64,000 nucleotides of DNA from Synechococcus sp. WH 5701 (GTDB taxonomy: Bacteria; Cyanobacteriota; Cyanobacteriia; PCC-6307; Cyanobiaceae), in the NCBI RefSeq assembly GCF_000153045.1, contig NZ_CH724160.1, positions 186,001 through 250,000 of the forward strand. The letters are read 5' to 3'. The notes under the pieces are model-generated. The model was not told the origin of the DNA, searched no databases, and was given only the letters and a program-made list of their open reading frames with translations. Below are positions 16,040-28,964 of the stretch, one piece after another. A program made the position numbers and the translations under genes. Each line of letters begins with the position of its first letter. The first letter of the stretch is position 1.

Positions 16040-19000
16040 ATGACGAGCGAGTGGACCAGCGACGGAGCCCTGGAGCCTCCCCTTCAGGAGCAGCTGGGGC
16101 CGCGCCAGCTCAGCGATGAGGACGCCCACGAGCTGCTTAGCCACCTTGACAGCCAGATCGAGAGGGTGGTGCTGGCACGCCAGGATCCCATCACCGGGCT
16201 GCTGCCGGCCAGCACCTCCAACACGGTGCACGGCAACTACGGCGATGCATGGGTACGGGATTGCGTCTATTCGATCCAGTGCGTCTGGGGGTTGGCCCAG
16301 GCCCACCGCCGCCTGAATGGGCCCTGCACCAGGGCCCATGAGCTGAACCAGCGGGTCCTGCAGCTGATGCGGGGCCTGCTCACCGCCATGCTGCGCCAGG
16401 CAGCGAAGGTGGAGCGCTTCAAGCGCAGCCTCGACCGGCTCGATGCCATCCACGCCAAGTTCGACACCGGCACGGGCAACCCCGTGGTGCCAGACGACGG
16501 TTGGGGCCATCTGCAGCTCGACGCCACGGCCCTCTATCTGCTGCAGCTGGCCCAGCTGACCCGGGCAGGGCTGGTGGTGGTGCAGAGCAGCCACGAGCGG
16601 GATTTCCTGCAGAACCTCGTGTATTACGTGGCCCGGGCCTACAGGATCGCCGACTACGGCATCTGGGAGCGGGGCGACAAAGGCAACCACGGCGAACCGG
16701 AACGCAACGCCAGCTCGATCGGCCTGGTCAAAGCGGCCCTGGAGGCCCTGGAGGGCCTCGACCTCTACGGCCCCCATGGCGACGGCAGCTGCTGCCTGCA
16801 CATCCCCCATCCGGCGATCGTGCGTCTGCGGCGGGCCCTGCAGGCCCTGCTGCCACGGGAGTCGTCCAGCAAGGAAGTGGACAGCGCCTGCCTTTCGGTG
16901 ATCGGTTACCCCGCCTGGGCGGTGGAAGACCCTGAGCTGGTGGAGCGCACGCGCCGCAAGATCCGCCGTGACCTCGGCGGCGCCTACGGCTACAAGCGCT
17001 TTCGCCGTGACGGCCACCAGACCCTGGTGGAGGACCATGAACGGCTCCACTATGAGCCCGAGGAACTGGCTCAGTTCGAGGGGATCGAGTGTGAATGGCC
17101 CCTGTTCTTCGCCTATGAGCTGATCACAGCCTGCTGTGAGGAACGTTGGGGGGGAGGCCTGGCACTGGCGGCGGCGCCTGGAGGCGGTGAGTGTGGACGT
17201 CGATGGCGTGCCCGAGCTGCCCGAGCTCTACCTGGTGCCGGCCGACGCCATTGACGCGGAGCGGCGCCATCCCGGCAGCCAGGAGCGGATCGCCAATGAG
17301 AATGTGCCCCTGCTCTGGGCCCAGAGCCTCACCTGGCTGGGGGACCTGCTGCTCAACGGTCTGCTCAGTCCAGAGGATATCGATCCCAGCCACCGCCGCC
17401 TGCCGGCCCCCCTCGGCGCCGAGCGGGTGCTGGTGGCCCTGGTGCCTGAGAACGACGCCATCGCCGCGGCGCTGGAGCAGGCCGGTCTGCCGGTGACCCG
17501 CCCCCAGGGTTCGGTGCGGGTGGCCAGCTCCAGGGAACTGGGCCGACGCATGGCCTCGGTGGGAGCGAACGTCAGGCTCGGCCTCAGTGGCTATCCGCCG
17601 GTGCGGATGGAAACCATGGCGACGGCCCTGATGTACCGCAGCCCCGCTGGCCGTGGTCAGAACGGCACCGGCGACGAGGTGATGGCCTTCCTGCCCTCCG
17701 TGCTGGAGGAGGGCACCTTCTATCTGGCGGACGACCCGGAGCAGCTGGTGGATACGGTGACCAGCGAGCTGCGACTGCTGCAACGGCAGTGGCGCGGCGA
17801 TGGCCTGCCCCTGCTGCTGATTCCGCTGGCGTCCAGCCCGTTCCAGCGGGATCCCGCCACCCTGATCCGCATGGGTGAAGCCCTGCGCAGTGGCCAGGTT
17901 GAGGGCGTGCCGGTGCAACTCGATCGCCTCGAAGCGCTGATCGATCAGGTCTGCTGGGAGGAGCTGCCGCCACCCCAGGAGCAGCCCCTGGCGAGGCGCA
18001 GCCAGCCGGCCGCCCCGGTGCTGCGCAACAGCACCAGCCAGCAGCCTCTCACGATCCAGCAGGAGCAGGAACTGGAGGACATCGCCATCCCCGGCCTGGC
18101 GGATCTGCTCTGGCGCAGCACCTCCCTGCCCGAGCAGGCGGAGGTGCTGGAGCAGCTGGTGCAGCGGCTGGGGCAGAGCGCGATCCTGCAGGGTCCATCC
18201 AGCGCCGGACCGCTGAAGCTGCAGGCGCTGGTGGAGGAGATCTACCGACGGGGCCTGGCCGAAGGTGACTGGAACGTGGTGCGGCGCTGCGCCGGCCTGA
18301 TGCAACTCGTGCATCCTCAGCTGGAGGATGCCCTCACAGACATCCTGGTGCGCCAGAAGCAGGTGGTGGTGGGCCGCAACTACACCCGCGAGTCGCTGAT
18401 CAGCCAACCCCAGGGCAGCGCCATGATCGGAGCGATGATCCGCCGTTTCAGTGGAGAGGACGGCCGGGAGTGGATGCTGCAACAGGAGCTGCTGCTGGCC
18501 CTCGACGGGCTGGCCCGCTCGGAGCCGGCACTGCTCAGCGGCAGCCTGACGATCCAGCTGGGGCAGCTTTTGCTCCTGCTCACCGGTGAGCTCGCCGCCG
18601 AGCTGGATCTCACCGCCGACGACGCCTTCGAAGCCCTCTGCGATCTGCCGCCCCACGCCATCCGGCGACGCCTGCGCACGGTGCTGGAGGATGTGGACCA
18701 TGCACGGGAGGCTCTGCGCCGCAAGGAACAGCTCCACCTGAGCGGGCGGGTGCGCTGGGAGGTGCCAGATCCCCTCGACGATCTGCCCCTGGGAAGCGGC
18801 TGCGGCTGGATGCAGCACCGACAGCGCCTGGGCGCCCTGCAGCGGGTCCCTCGCGACTTCTACGCCGGCATCTGGGATCTGCTCCACCATTGCCGCGGAC
18901 TGGTAATCGGCGACAAGCTGGAGCGGCGCAACCGGCTCGAGAGCGAACCCCTGCTCTCGGAGAAGACCCCGGGAGAGCGCAACTTCGCGGCCCTGGTGGA

Positions 19001-19364
19001 CCACCTGCTCAGCAAGATCGAAGCGCCTGAGTACCGCCAGCTCTGCACCGAGACCCTGCTCTCGCTGGTGGTGTTCGTGGGTGCCAACCCCCAGGTGCGC
19101 TTCGACGACTACCTGGCCCTGGACGTGGTGATCGGCCACGCGGTGCGGGTGGGCTGGCAGCAGACCCACCCGGAGCTGGCCGGGGAGGACTACGCCAAGC
19201 GGAAATCAGCCGCCTGGGATCTCTTCTACACCTCTTCACCGGCCCGCTGCCGCCGCTGGCAGATCCTGGCCCTGCGTGACCTCACCGAGAACGAGACTGA
19301 AGACGTGGACGAGGAGACGGCCGTTCAGATCGGTGCGTCGAGGGCCATGCAAAGCGAGGGCTGA
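16040..19364 (+). pseudogene. glycoside hydrolase family 15-like protein, frameshifted at a G tract
   Basis: Large cyanobacterial protein related to GH15 glucoamylases and phosphorylase kinase alpha/beta subunits; about 1107 residues if the frameshift is repaired. The first frame (16040-17254) carries LPASTSNTVHGNYGDAWVRD, GYKRFRRDGHQTLVEDHERL and FFAYELITACCEERW. The second frame (open through 17136-19364) continues directly with EAWHWRRRLEAVSV and runs to the end. The shift lies in seven G at 17148-17154; removing one G would join the frames as R-W-G-E-A-W. The role, probably glucan-related, is not established. It may be a true break or a sequencing error. The last 40 bases overlap the convergent oxidoreductase gene. 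Confidence 0.8.
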
Positions 19365-20332
19365 TCCACTGCCAGCTCGATCAGGTTGGCCAGCATCAGG
19401 GCCCTGGAGGCCTGCTGGCCATCGACGGCCGGCACCTCGCGGCCGCGCAGGCAGAGCAGGAAGTGCTCCAGCTCAGCATAGAGCGGCTCGATCGAGGTGG
19501 TGCTCACTTCCTCGATGAAACCATCGTTGCGATACAGCAACTCGCCGTGGTCGGCGGAGATCCACTCATGGGCGCGCCGGTGGATGTGCAGCCGGCGGTT
19601 GAGGAAATCGGTTTCCACCAGGCTGGCGCGGCAATGGGCGCTGAGGCTGCGGATCTTGCGGTGGGCCATCTTGCTGGCCGTGAGGCTGGCCACCACCCCA
19701 TTGCTGAAACCGAGGGTGGCATTGACGTAATCGATCGGGCCATCGGAACTGCGCCCACCCGCCGCCGCCAGCCGCACCACCTGCGAACCAGCGAGCTCGA
19801 GCACCAGGTCGATGTCGTGGATCATCAGATCGAGCACCACCGACACATCGTTGGCGCGATCGGCATGGGGACTGTGGCGCCGTGCCTCCAGCACCACCAC
19901 TTCCTCGTTCGCCACCACCTTGAGCAGTTCGCGAAAGGCGGGATTGAAGCGCTCGATATGGCCCACCTGAAGCTGTCGTCCCGCCAGTTCCGCAGCCCCG
20001 ATCAGTTCGCTGGCCTCCTCCTGGCTGGCGGCGATCGGCTTCTCGATCAGCACATGCAGGCCGGCCTGCAGGCAGGCCATGCCCACCCGATGGTGCAGCA
20101 GGGTGGGCACGGCGATGCAGACCGCCTCGACCTCAGGCAGCAGATCGTCGAAGTTCTCGAACCAGCGGCAGCCGAACTGCTCGACCGCCAGCTGACCGCG
20201 ACGCTGATCGGGATCAGCAACACCAACCAGCTCGGCGTCCCGCAGCAAGCTCAGGACCCGAGCGTGGTGCCACCCCATGTTGCCGATGCCGATGACCCCC
20301 ACCTTGACCGGGGTGATGGGATCGCTGCTCAT
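19325..20332 (-). CDS. Gfo/Idh/MocA family oxidoreductase
   Basis: NAD(P)-dependent sugar or sugar-nucleotide dehydrogenase-like protein of 335 residues. The N-terminal Rossmann domain shows VGVIGIGNMGWHHARVLSLL, an acidic ADPDQ at the end of strand 2, and LIEKPIAAS, whose lysine is the usual catalytic residue. The C-terminal domain includes GHIERFNPAFRELLK and DLMIHDIDLVLELAGSQVV (the D..HD pattern). The substrate is not determined. Relatives with GHIERFNPA are often found near lipopolysaccharide or UDP-sugar genes. Confidence 0.88.
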   Translation of the reverse strand: MSSDPITPVKVGVIGIGNMGWHHARVLSLLRDAELVGVADPDQRRGQLAVEQFGCRWFENFDDLLPEVEAVCIAVPTLLHHRVGMACLQAGLHVLIEKPIAASQEEASELIGAAELAGRQLQVGHIERFNPAFRELLKVVANEEVVVLEARRHSPHADRANDVSVVLDLMIHDIDLVLELAGSQVVRLAAAGGRSSDGPIDYVNATLGFSNGVVASLTASKMAHRKIRSLSAHCRASLVETDFLNRRLHIHRRAHEWISADHGELLYRNDGFIEEVSTTSIEPLYAELEHFLLCLRGREVPAVDGQQASRALMLANLIELAVDQPSLCMALDAPI

Positions 20333-20434
20333 CGCCGCACCAGCTCACCCGCCAACGTGATCTCCCGCCGCTCCAGTGCAGGCATTATCAACGATCATCC
20401 GCTCCGGCGGCTCCATCGATGGTGAGGAGTCGCC

Positions 20435-21730
20435 TCAGGCGGAGCCGCGCCGGGTGATCTGAACCCGCTCGATGCGGGGACCGTCCATGGAGCTGATCTC
20501 GAACTGGTGCCCCTTCCAGCGCAGGCTCTCGCCGGGGGCGGGGATGTGCTGCAGGCGCTCGAGCATGAAGCCGGCCAGGGTGTGGTGGCCGTCGGCCTCC
20601 GGCAGGGAGAGGTCGAGCTGGCGGTTGAGCTCGAAGATCTCCAGATCGCCGGCCACCAGCCAGGTGTCGTCCTGAAGCCGCTGCAGATTCTGGCGGATCA
20701 TGACCAGATCGTCCTCATCGCCGACGATCTCGCTGGTGAGATCAGCCACCGTGACCAGGCCCTCGGTGCCGCCGTGTTCATCCACCACGACCAACAGGGG
20801 CTGGCCACTGCGGATCAGCGGCAGCAACACGGCCAGAGACACCGTTTCCTGCACCCGTGCCACCGGATTGATGTAGGGAGCCAGGAGCGTGTCGCCCTGC
20901 AGAAGCCCCTGGGCGATCGGTTCGGCCAGGCGGCGCAGGTCGAGCACACCGCGCACATCATCGAGCGACTGACCGATGACGGGGAAACGGGCGTGGGCAG
21001 TGGCGTGCACCGCCTCCATCATCTCGGCGAAGGTCACCTCCAGGGGCAGGGTGACCATGCCGGAGCGGGGCACCATCACCTCACGCACCTGGGTGTCGCG
21101 CAGTGAGAACACGCCTTCGAGGATGCTGCGTTCATCCGGCAACAGACCGGTGACGCTGTTGGATTCAATCAGGGTTTCCAGCTCGCCGGCGGAGAGGGCG
21201 GGCACCAGTTCATCCCAGTTGCGGGGCAGGCCCAGGAGGCGCAGCAGGCCATTGGCGAAACGCTCCACCAGGATCAAAAGAGGCCAGAGGGTGCGGATCA
21301 CCCACTCCAGCAACGGTGCCAGCTGCAGGGCCGAGCTCTCCGGCCGGTGCATCACCCAGGCCTTGGGAGCCACTCCGCCGATCACCGTGGCCAGCCCGAC
21401 CAGGGCCAGAAACACCAGCACATCGACCCAGAGGCGCTCGCCCCCCGGATCGAGCCGCACCGCCAGACCGCGGCCTCCCCAGCCGAGGGCCACCATGGCC
21501 AGGGCTGCCCCCAGCTGAGTGGCCACCAGCACCCGGCGCAGCCTCTGCTGCAGCCGCTCCACCGAGAGGGCCCCGCCGTGGCCGTCGGCGGCGAGCACCT
21601 TGACCCGGCTCGGCCGCAGATGAATCAGGGCGAACTCGCCGGCAGCGAAGAAGGCCAGCAACGCCAGCAGAGCCAGCAGCAGAACGAGCAGGCGCATGGG
21701 AAAGAGAGCAGCAAGCAGGTTGAGATTCAC
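20435..21730 (-). CDS. CNNM/CBS-domain transporter-like protein (HlyC/CorC family)
   Basis: Membrane protein of 431 residues. An N-terminal transmembrane DUF21/CNNM region (first helix with LLALLAFFAAGEFALIHLRP, further helices to about residue 160) is followed by a CBS pair (REVMVPRSGMVTLPLEVTFA; RVQETVSLAVLLPLIRSGQP with VVDEHGGTEGLVTVADL) and a CorC_HlyC domain (LVAGDLEIFELNRQLDL). Such proteins are linked to divalent cation (Mg/Co) efflux or adaptation. The GTG start overlaps the glmS stop as GTGA, so translation is probably coupled; an internal ATG at 21697 is an alternative. Confidence 0.88.
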   Translation of the reverse strand: MNLNLLAALFPMRLLVLLLALLALLAFFAAGEFALIHLRPSRVKVLAADGHGGALSVERLQQRLRRVLVATQLGAALAMVALGWGGRGLAVRLDPGGERLWVDVLVFLALVGLATVIGGVAPKAWVMHRPESSALQLAPLLEWVIRTLWPLLILVERFANGLLRLLGLPRNWDELVPALSAGELETLIESNSVTGLLPDERSILEGVFSLRDTQVREVMVPRSGMVTLPLEVTFAEMMEAVHATAHARFPVIGQSLDDVRGVLDLRRLAEPIAQGLLQGDTLLAPYINPVARVQETVSLAVLLPLIRSGQPLLVVVDEHGGTEGLVTVADLTSEIVGDEDDLVMIRQNLQRLQDDTWLVAGDLEIFELNRQLDLSLPEADGHHTLAGFMLERLQHIPAPGESLRWKGHQFEISSMDGPRIERVQITRRGSA

Positions 21731-23652
21731 TCCACGGTGACGCTCTTGGCCAGATTGCGGGGCTGATCCACATCAAGGCCGCGGTGGGCGGCGATGTGGT
21801 AGCTCAGCAACTGCATCGGAATCACCGTCAACAGGGGGCTGAGCAGCTCATCCACCTCCGGCACTGGCAGCAGCACATCGAAGATTTCCGTGTCAGGGCC
21901 GCGCGGGGCCACACCGATCAGCCGGGCATCGCGGGCCTTGGCCTCCTGCGCGTTGGAGAGAACCTTGTCGAAGACGGTGCCGGGCACCGCGATCGACACC
22001 ACAGGCACCCGCGCGTCGAGCAGGGCGATGGGGCCGTGTTTCATCTCGCCGGCCGGGTAGCCCTCGGCGTGGATGTAACTGATCTCCTTGAGCTTCAGGG
22101 CCCCTTCGAGGGCGATCGGGAAGTTGATGCCACGGCCCAGGAAGATCACATCCTGGGTGTCGGCGAACTGGTGGGCCAGCTCGGCGCAGAGCAGATCCTG
22201 CTCCTCCAGCAGCGCCTGCAGCTGGGCGGGCAGGGCCCGCAGCCCGGCCACCAGCTCGAGCAGCTGGGCCGGGGAGCGGCTGGAGCGGCGCTCGGCGAAG
22301 GAGAGGGCCAGGCCGTAGAAGGCGAGGAGCTGACCGAGGAACGTCTTGGTGGCGGCCACACCCACCTCGATGCCGGCGCCGATGTCGAGCAGGTGGGGCA
22401 CCAGGCGGCCCAGGGAGCTTTCCGGCCGGTTGGTGATGCCCAGCAGCCTGGGGGCGAAGGCCGGATCCGCGATCAGTTCCCTGCGCTTCTGCTCCATCTG
22501 CAGCGCCGCCAGGGTGTCGGCGGTCTCGCCCGACTGGGTCACGCCGATGGTGAGGGTGTGGGGCATCAGCGGCGGTGGCGCGTAACGGAATTCGCTGGCG
22601 TAGTGCACCGCGGTGGGCAGACCCGCCAGCTGCTCCAGCAGGTAGGCCCCCACCAGGGCCGCATGGCGACTGGTGCCGCAGGCCAGGATCTGGATCCGCT
22701 CCACCCCGTCGAAGAGCTGATCCTGGAGCGGCAGGGCCACCAGCGACGGGGTGCCGGGCACTCCCGGCGATTGGGTCGGGAGATGGCGGGCCACCCAGAG
22801 CGCTGCCGTCTCCGGCTGCTCGTGGATCTCCTTATGCATGAAGTGGCGAAAGCTGCGCTTGTCCGCCACGTGTTCGGTGCCCTGCAACAGGCTGGGGGCG
22901 CGCGTCACCCGCTCTGCCGAAGGCCCGTAGAGCTCGATGCCCAGCGGGGTGAGCAGCGCCGTTTCGCCGTCCTCGAGGGGGAGGATGGTGCGGGTGAAGC
23001 CCGCCAGGGCAGGGGTGTCACTGGCGCAGAGGAATTCCCCCTCCCCCAGACCGATCACCAGAGGCGCCTGGCGGCGGGCCACCACCACCGCTTCGGGGGC
23101 GTCGGCCCAGACCACCGCCAGGGCATAGGCCCCGTGCAGCTGGGGCAGCACCTGCTGCACCGCCTCGAGCAGCAGCTGGGGTGAAGGCTGGCGGCCCGAG
23201 CGCTGAAGCTCCACCAGCGTCCGTGCCACCAGGTGCGGGATCACTTCGGTGTCGGTGTCGGAGCGGAAGTGAACCCCCTCGGCCTGAAGAGCCTCTCTGA
23301 GCAGACGGTGGTTCTCGATGATGCCGTTCTGAACCACGGCAAGGCTGCCGCTGCCATCGAGATGGGGGTGGGCATTGCGCTCCTCCGGCTTGCCGTGGGT
23401 GGCCCAGCGGGTATGGCCGATGCCGCAGTGGCCCAGGGCCCCGTCGGCCTCATAGCGGGCGGTGAGGTTGACGAGCTTGCCCTCGGCCCGCAGCAGGGTG
23501 AGCCGCCCGGATGGGTGGCCGCTGCCGGTCTTCAGCGCCTGGACGGTGGCGATGCCGGCGGAGTCGTAGCCCCGGTACTCGAGCTGGCGCAGCCCCTCCA
23601 GCAGCAGGGGGGCCGCCTCACGGGAGCCGATGACCGCAACGATGCCGCACAT
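21727..23652 (-). CDS. glmS: glutamine-fructose-6-phosphate aminotransferase (isomerizing)
   Basis: Makes glucosamine-6-phosphate from fructose-6-phosphate and glutamine, the entry to peptidoglycan and lipopolysaccharide amino sugars. The 641-residue protein starts MCGIVAVIG, so Cys2 is the glutaminase nucleophile, with CGIGHTRWATHGKP and the glutaminase NG of VVQNGIIENHRLL. The C-terminal half has two SIS domains (ILACGTSRHAALVGAYLLEQ; FLGRGINFPIALEGALKLKE) and ends NLAKSVTVE. It is first in a two-gene unit with the CNNM protein. Confidence 0.97.
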   Translation of the reverse strand: MCGIVAVIGSREAAPLLLEGLRQLEYRGYDSAGIATVQALKTGSGHPSGRLTLLRAEGKLVNLTARYEADGALGHCGIGHTRWATHGKPEERNAHPHLDGSGSLAVVQNGIIENHRLLREALQAEGVHFRSDTDTEVIPHLVARTLVELQRSGRQPSPQLLLEAVQQVLPQLHGAYALAVVWADAPEAVVVARRQAPLVIGLGEGEFLCASDTPALAGFTRTILPLEDGETALLTPLGIELYGPSAERVTRAPSLLQGTEHVADKRSFRHFMHKEIHEQPETAALWVARHLPTQSPGVPGTPSLVALPLQDQLFDGVERIQILACGTSRHAALVGAYLLEQLAGLPTAVHYASEFRYAPPPLMPHTLTIGVTQSGETADTLAALQMEQKRRELIADPAFAPRLLGITNRPESSLGRLVPHLLDIGAGIEVGVAATKTFLGQLLAFYGLALSFAERRSSRSPAQLLELVAGLRALPAQLQALLEEQDLLCAELAHQFADTQDVIFLGRGINFPIALEGALKLKEISYIHAEGYPAGEMKHGPIALLDARVPVVSIAVPGTVFDKVLSNAQEAKARDARLIGVAPRGPDTEIFDVLLPVPEVDELLSPLLTVIPMQLLSYHIAAHRGLDVDQPRNLAKSVTVE

Positions 23653-23752
23653 GGCTGAGGGGCCGGACTTCGGCTGTTTCTAAAGGATCACCGCCCGCGC
23701 GACTAGCCCGCTGGCGCTGCGGCGGAAGGCATGGGCGCGGCCTGCAGCCATG

Positions 23753-23774
23753 AAAAAGCCCGGCGAAGCCGGGC
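23753..23774 (-). terminator. Rho-independent terminator of psaC
   Basis: On the minus strand, GCCCGGC-TTC-GCCGGGC (7-bp perfect stem, 3-base loop) is followed by five T. It is 26 bases past the psaC stop. Confidence 0.9.
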
Positions 23775-23800
23775 GGATTGGCACAGAGCGGGTACGGGCC

Positions 23801-24106
<306 letters not shown>

Positions 24107-24194
24107 TCAGGGACCCCAGGCCGTCACCCTTTTTCATACGGGCCAGGGGGCCGTCCAGGGCGACCCGTAGGATGCGGCCTCCGACACACCGGCC

Positions 24195-24437
24195 ATGTCA
24201 CAGGAAGCGATCTTCGAGAAAGTCCGTTCGATCGTTGCCGAGCAGCTCAGCGTCGATGCCGCTGAAGTGAAGCCAGAGTCGAACTTCCAGAATGATCTGG
24301 GCGCCGACTCGCTCGACACGGTGGAACTGGTCATGGCCCTGGAAGAGGCCTTCGACATCGAGATTCCCGACGAGTCGGCCGAAGGCATCACCACCGTCGG
24401 TGACGCCGTCAAGTACATCCTGGACAAGCAGGCCTGA
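24195..24437 (+). CDS. acpP: acyl carrier protein
   Basis: Acidic 80-residue carrier for growing fatty acyl chains. The phosphopantetheine serine is in [19 protein letters not shown], followed by [20 protein letters not shown], the normal ACP helix pattern. fabF follows 8 bases after the stop, the classic acpP-fabF pair. Confidence 0.98.
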   Translation: MSQEAIFEKVRSIVAEQLSVDAAEVKPESNFQNDLGADSLDTVELVMALEEAFDIEIPDESAEGITTVGDAVKYILDKQA

Positions 24438-24445
24438 GGGTGTCG

Positions 24446-25693
24446 ATGGTGGAGGGTCTCCGCCGTGTCGTGGTCACGGGCCTCGGCGCGGTCACACCGA
24501 TCGGCAACGACGTCTCCCAGTACTGGGAAGGGTTGCGGCTCGGCTCCAACGGGGTGGCACCGATCACCCTGTTTGATGCTTCACGGCATGCCTGCCGCTT
24601 CGCGGCCGAGGTGAAGAACTTCGATCCCAGCGGGATGCTGGATCGCAAGGAGACCAAGCGCTGGGACCGTTTCTGCCAGTTCGGTGTGGTGGCCTCCAAG
24701 CAGGCGGTGGACCAGGCGCAGCTCCTGATCGACGAAAGCACGCAGCACCGCATCGGTGTGGCGATCGGCTCCGGTGTGGGCGGGCTGCTGATGATGGAAA
24801 GCCAGGCCCATGTGCTCGCCGACCGGGGACCTGACCGGGTCAGTCCGTTCTGCGTGCCGATGATGATTCCCAACATGGCGGCTGGGCTGACCGCGATCGC
24901 CCTTGGGGCCAAGGGTCCCAGCACCGCCGTATCCACGGCCTGTGCGGCTGGATCCAACGCCATCGGCGATGCCTTCCGTCTGATCCAGCTCGGCCTGGCC
25001 GACGCCATGATCTGCGGCGGAGCCGAATCGGCGATCACGCCCCTGGGGGTGGCTGGCTTCGCCAGTGCCAAGGCTCTCTCCTTCCGCAACGACGACCCCG
25101 CGACCGCCAGCCGACCCTTCGACGCCGAACGCAACGGTTTCGTGATCGGTGAGGGCTCAGGAATCCTGGTGCTCGAAAGCCTGGAGAACGCCCGCGCACG
25201 GGGGGTAGAGATCCTCGCCGAGGTGGTGGGCTACGGCATGACCTGCGACGCCCACCACATCACTTCCCCGACTCCGGGGGGCCTCGGTGGCGCCGAAGCG
25301 ATGCGGCTGGCCATGGCCGATGCACGCATTGAGCCCGAGCAGGTCGACTACGTCAATGCCCACGGCACCAGCACCCAGGCAAACGACAGCAACGAGACCT
25401 CCGCGATCAAGGCGGCCCTGGGTGAGCACGCTTATCGCATCCCCGTCAGTTCGACCAAGTCGATGACCGGGCACCTGCTCGGCGGCAGCGGCGGCATCGA
25501 GGCGGTGGCCGCCGTGCTGGCGATAGGCCACAACCTCGTACCACCTACCATCAATTATCAAAATCCGGATCCGGCCTGTGATCTGGATGTCGTGCCCAAT
25601 CAGGCGCGGGAACAGAAACTCAACGTCGTGCTCTCGAATTCGTTCGGATTTGGCGGCCACAACGTCTGCCTCGCCTTCCGTCGGATGCGCTGA
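24446..25693 (+). CDS. fabF: beta-ketoacyl-ACP synthase II
   Basis: Condenses malonyl-ACP with acyl-ACP in fatty-acid elongation. I use the ATG at 24446 because GAGGG ends 5 bases before it; a GTG at 24440 is in frame but too close to that site. The 415-residue protein has the nucleophilic cysteine in [13 protein letters not shown] and the two histidines in [13 protein letters not shown] and [13 protein letters not shown], plus [12 protein letters not shown] at the end. It forms an operon with acpP. Confidence 0.97.
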   Translation: MVEGLRRVVVTGLGAVTPIGNDVSQYWEGLRLGSNGVAPITLFDASRHACRFAAEVKNFDPSGMLDRKETKRWDRFCQFGVVASKQAVDQAQLLIDESTQHRIGVAIGSGVGGLLMMESQAHVLADRGPDRVSPFCVPMMIPNMAAGLTAIALGAKGPSTAVSTACAAGSNAIGDAFRLIQLGLADAMICGGAESAITPLGVAGFASAKALSFRNDDPATASRPFDAERNGFVIGEGSGILVLESLENARARGVEILAEVVGYGMTCDAHHITSPTPGGLGGAEAMRLAMADARIEPEQVDYVNAHGTSTQANDSNETSAIKAALGEHAYRIPVSSTKSMTGHLLGGSGGIEAVAAVLAIGHNLVPPTINYQNPDPACDLDVVPNQAREQKLNVVLSNSFGFGGHNVCLAFRRMR

Positions 25694-25758
25694 AGGCCTG
25701 GCATTGCCAGCTCTCCGCCGCCCGGAACGCCTCACTCCACTCACTCCTCCCCCCAACC

Positions 25759-27771
<2,013 letters not shown>

Positions 27772-27806
27772 GCAGCGCGCACTCCACAACCCAGGCCCTT
27801 GAGCTG

Positions 27807-28907
27807 ATGGGCACCCGTGAACGTCTCTCGATCGTTCTGCCGACGTACAACGAACGGCAGAACGTCGGGAGGATCCTGGAGGAACTGCTGCCGCTCAAGC
27901 AACGCTTCGATCTCGAAGTTCTCTTCGTCGACGATGACTCGGCGGATGGCACGGCCGATCTGGTCAAGCAGCTGGCCCATGGCCAGACCGGTGTGCGCCT
28001 GATCCGCCGGGTGGGGCGCGCCGGTCTGGCCAGTGCCATCAAGGAAGGCATTCTCGATGCCACCGGCGATGTGATCGTGGTGATGGACTGCGACGGCCAG
28101 CACGAGCCGGCCGCCGTGGAGGCAGCGGTGGAGTCCCTGCTGAGCACGGGAAGCGATCTGGTGGTGGGCAGCCGCTTCCACCCCGAGGCCGCCATTCATG
28201 GCCTGAGTGAGAAGCGCACCCGCAACTCCACCTGGGCCAACACCATCGCCCGCTTCAGTTTGCCGGGCTACCGCCGGCTCACCGATTACATGAGCGGCTT
28301 TTTTGCGCTCCGGCCCGATGCCGCATTGCGCTTTGTGCGGCGAGTGGATGTGAATGGGTTCAAGTTTCTCTACGAACTTCTCTCGATCAGCCGCGGTTCG
28401 CTGCGGGTGAGTGAAATTCCCCTGCGCTTCCAGGCCCGGGTAGCCGGGGATTCCAAGCTGGATCTGGCGATCGTCTGGGATCTGGGGGTCTCGATCCTGC
28501 ACACCCTTCTGCTGCGCTCCATTCCCCGGCGCGCCATCAGCTTCGCCCTTGTGGGTCTCAGCGGTGTGGCGGTTCAGATGCTGGTGGTGCAGGCACTGAT
28601 GGGTGGAACGGGGCTAGTCTTCAAACAGGCGCTGCCGATCGCGGTGGTGGTGGCCGCCAGCTCCAACTATCTGATCAACAACGCCCTCACCTTCCGATTC
28701 CAGCGCCAACAGGGATCAGCGCTGCTGAAGGGCCTGCTTAAGTTCCTGTTGGTGGCCTCCCTGCCGGTCCTGGCGAATGTGGGCGTGGCCTCCACCTTTT
28801 ACAACCTGGTGTCCCGCAACACGTTCTTGGCGCAACTGGCCGGCATCTTGGTGGTGTTCGTATGGAACTACGCGGCGTCCTCGCGGTTCGTTTGGAACAC
28901 TCCGTAG
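27807..28907 (+). CDS. GT2 glycosyltransferase fused to a GtrA membrane domain
   Basis: Dolichol-phosphate-mannose-synthase-like enzyme, expected to load a sugar onto polyprenyl phosphate. From the ATG at 27807 it has 366 residues. The catalytic domain (about 1-225) shows [49 protein letters not shown] and GSRFHPEA. The C-terminal part (about 240-366) has four hydrophobic helices ([49 protein letters not shown]), the GtrA pattern. The acceptor and sugar are not predictable. It begins 36 bases after transketolase and is followed by the AT-rich island. Confidence 0.9.
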   Translation: MGTRERLSIVLPTYNERQNVGRILEELLPLKQRFDLEVLFVDDDSADGTADLVKQLAHGQTGVRLIRRVGRAGLASAIKEGILDATGDVIVVMDCDGQHEPAAVEAAVESLLSTGSDLVVGSRFHPEAAIHGLSEKRTRNSTWANTIARFSLPGYRRLTDYMSGFFALRPDAALRFVRRVDVNGFKFLYELLSISRGSLRVSEIPLRFQARVAGDSKLDLAIVWDLGVSILHTLLLRSIPRRAISFALVGLSGVAVQMLVVQALMGGTGLVFKQALPIAVVVAASSNYLINNALTFRFQRQQGSALLKGLLKFLLVASLPVLANVGVASTFYNLVSRNTFLAQLAGILVVFVWNYAASSRFVWNTP

Positions 28908-28964
28908 CCGTCCAGCTAAAATCAATAACTCCAGGGCTAACACGTCCCGAAATATACAGACTCC

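Noticed and set aside
17148-17154. G7 tract as a phase-variation switch for the GH15-like gene
   Set aside because: Seven G is common in this genome's coding sequences, and the gene is not an obvious surface structure; error or recent mutation is more likely.
17124-19169. 681-residue minus-strand frame opposite the GH15-like gene
   Set aside because: Shadow frame: His/Gln/Leu-rich, no motif, and the plus strand has clear family homology.
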